DNA of 6,277 nt. It comes from Methanobacteriota archaeon (lineage in GTDB: Archaea > Thermoplasmatota > Poseidoniia > Poseidoniales > Poseidoniaceae). Positions 5,838 through 6,277 of the stretch are shown piece by piece (positions within the stretch are counted from its first letter, which is position 1; the number at the start of each line of letters is the position of its first letter). The position numbers and the translations under genes are program-made. The stretch lies in assembly GCA_018623995.1 (NCBI GenBank), contig JAAZUV010000085.1:1-6277 (forward strand), in the 5' to 3' direction. Below the pieces are notes generated by a model. The model worked only from the letters and a program-made list of their open reading frames with translations. It was not told where the DNA came from and did no database searches.

Positions 5838-6277
5838 ATGGTTTCAGGATCCATTGCAGGCCTATTTGCTACGACCGTTGGTGGTGTACCCAAGCCACGT
5901 GTTGACGCTCTTGACGTGACAACAAACGGGATTCGTCATGAGATTATTCGTGACAAGAAGCATCATGGTGGAACAGAGAAGGCCGTCTGCCTCATGTGTG
6001 TAGAAACAATGGAACACCTACAATCGCTTGGCCATCCAATCCACGGTGGATCGACTGGTGAAAATATTCTCATCGATGTTCCACAAGCAACGCTCAGTGT
6101 TGGCGTTCGGCTAAAGTTCGATCAAGTAGAACTTGAAATCACAATGGCGGCACCACCATGCAAAACGATTGCTGATTCGTTCAGTGGTGGTGATTTCACC
6201 CAATTATCGGATAAGAAATATCCAGGACAAACCCGCTGGTACGCTCGCGTTCTTCAAGAGGGAATCATCCACGAGGA
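5838..6277 (+). CDS. MOSC domain-containing protein, 3' end beyond the window
   Basis: 146 codons are present and the frame is open to the right edge. It is a stand-alone MOSC domain, the fold shared with the C-terminus of molybdenum cofactor sulfurase and with YiiM-like proteins. MOSC proteins are thought to bind or transfer sulfur or the molybdenum cofactor through a conserved cysteine. Signatures visible here are GGVPKPRV (15-22), KHHGG (41-45), STGENI (72-77), APPC with C108 (105-108), and KYPGQTRWYARVL (127-139), together covering nearly the whole domain. Only the extreme C-terminus is missing, unless further domains follow. The ATG lies 2 nt after the EF-2 stop and lacks a Shine-Dalgarno motif, so translation probably depends on ribosomes finishing EF-2. 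Its substrate cannot be told from sequence, and a functional tie to translation is not evident. Confidence 0.93.
   Translation, partial: MVSGSIAGLFATTVGGVPKPRVDALDVTTNGIRHEIIRDKKHHGGTEKAVCLMCVETMEHLQSLGHPIHGGSTGENILIDVPQATLSVGVRLKFDQVELEITMAAPPCKTIADSFSGGDFTQLSDKKYPGQTRWYARVLQEGIIHE

Overview
The window is a compact archaeal chromosomal segment with two divergent gene clusters and almost no non-coding sequence. It is archaeal because the uS12, uS7 and EF-2 proteins are all of the archaeal/eukaryotic type. EF-2 carries the histidine that is converted to diphthamide, the start sites fit an archaeal Shine-Dalgarno pattern (GAGGTG-like, about 6-7 nt before the start), and there are TATA-like elements. 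Moderate GC and overall protein character would fit a planktonic euryarchaeon such as Marine Group II (Poseidoniales). That taxonomic placement is an inference made without a search.

Left half, minus strand (read right to left from about 2364 to 1): a 77-residue two-helix membrane protein of unknown function, a complete 423-residue UbiD-family prenylated-FMN decarboxylase, and a TPR-like helical-repeat protein that runs off the left edge. Gaps of 12 and 8 nt suggest one transcript. In archaea the UbiD homologue of this type is the anhydromevalonate phosphate decarboxylase of the archaeal mevalonate (isoprenoid lipid) pathway, and that is the favoured role here.

Centre: a 127-bp divergent intergenic region (2365-2491). 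It holds a good TATA-like element for the rightward cluster and a weaker one placed so that the leftward membrane-protein mRNA could be leaderless.

Right half, plus strand: rps12, rps7 and the EF-2 gene, the core of the classical str cluster, each preceded by a recognisable Shine-Dalgarno motif. A MOSC-domain protein follows, starting 2 nt after the EF-2 stop and truncated by the right edge. S12 and S7 belong to the 30S decoding centre and head, and EF-2 drives GTP-dependent translocation. The MOSC protein has no obvious link to translation. Its position is where many archaea carry the EF-1alpha and S10 genes.

No tRNA, rRNA, CRISPR array, insertion sequence or integration site was seen. I did not find a wholly new system. 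The points most worth a second look are the unusual neighbours of the str genes, the isoprenoid-type UbiD with its TTG start, the small membrane protein at the head of its operon, and a perfect inverted repeat between rps7 and the EF-2 gene.
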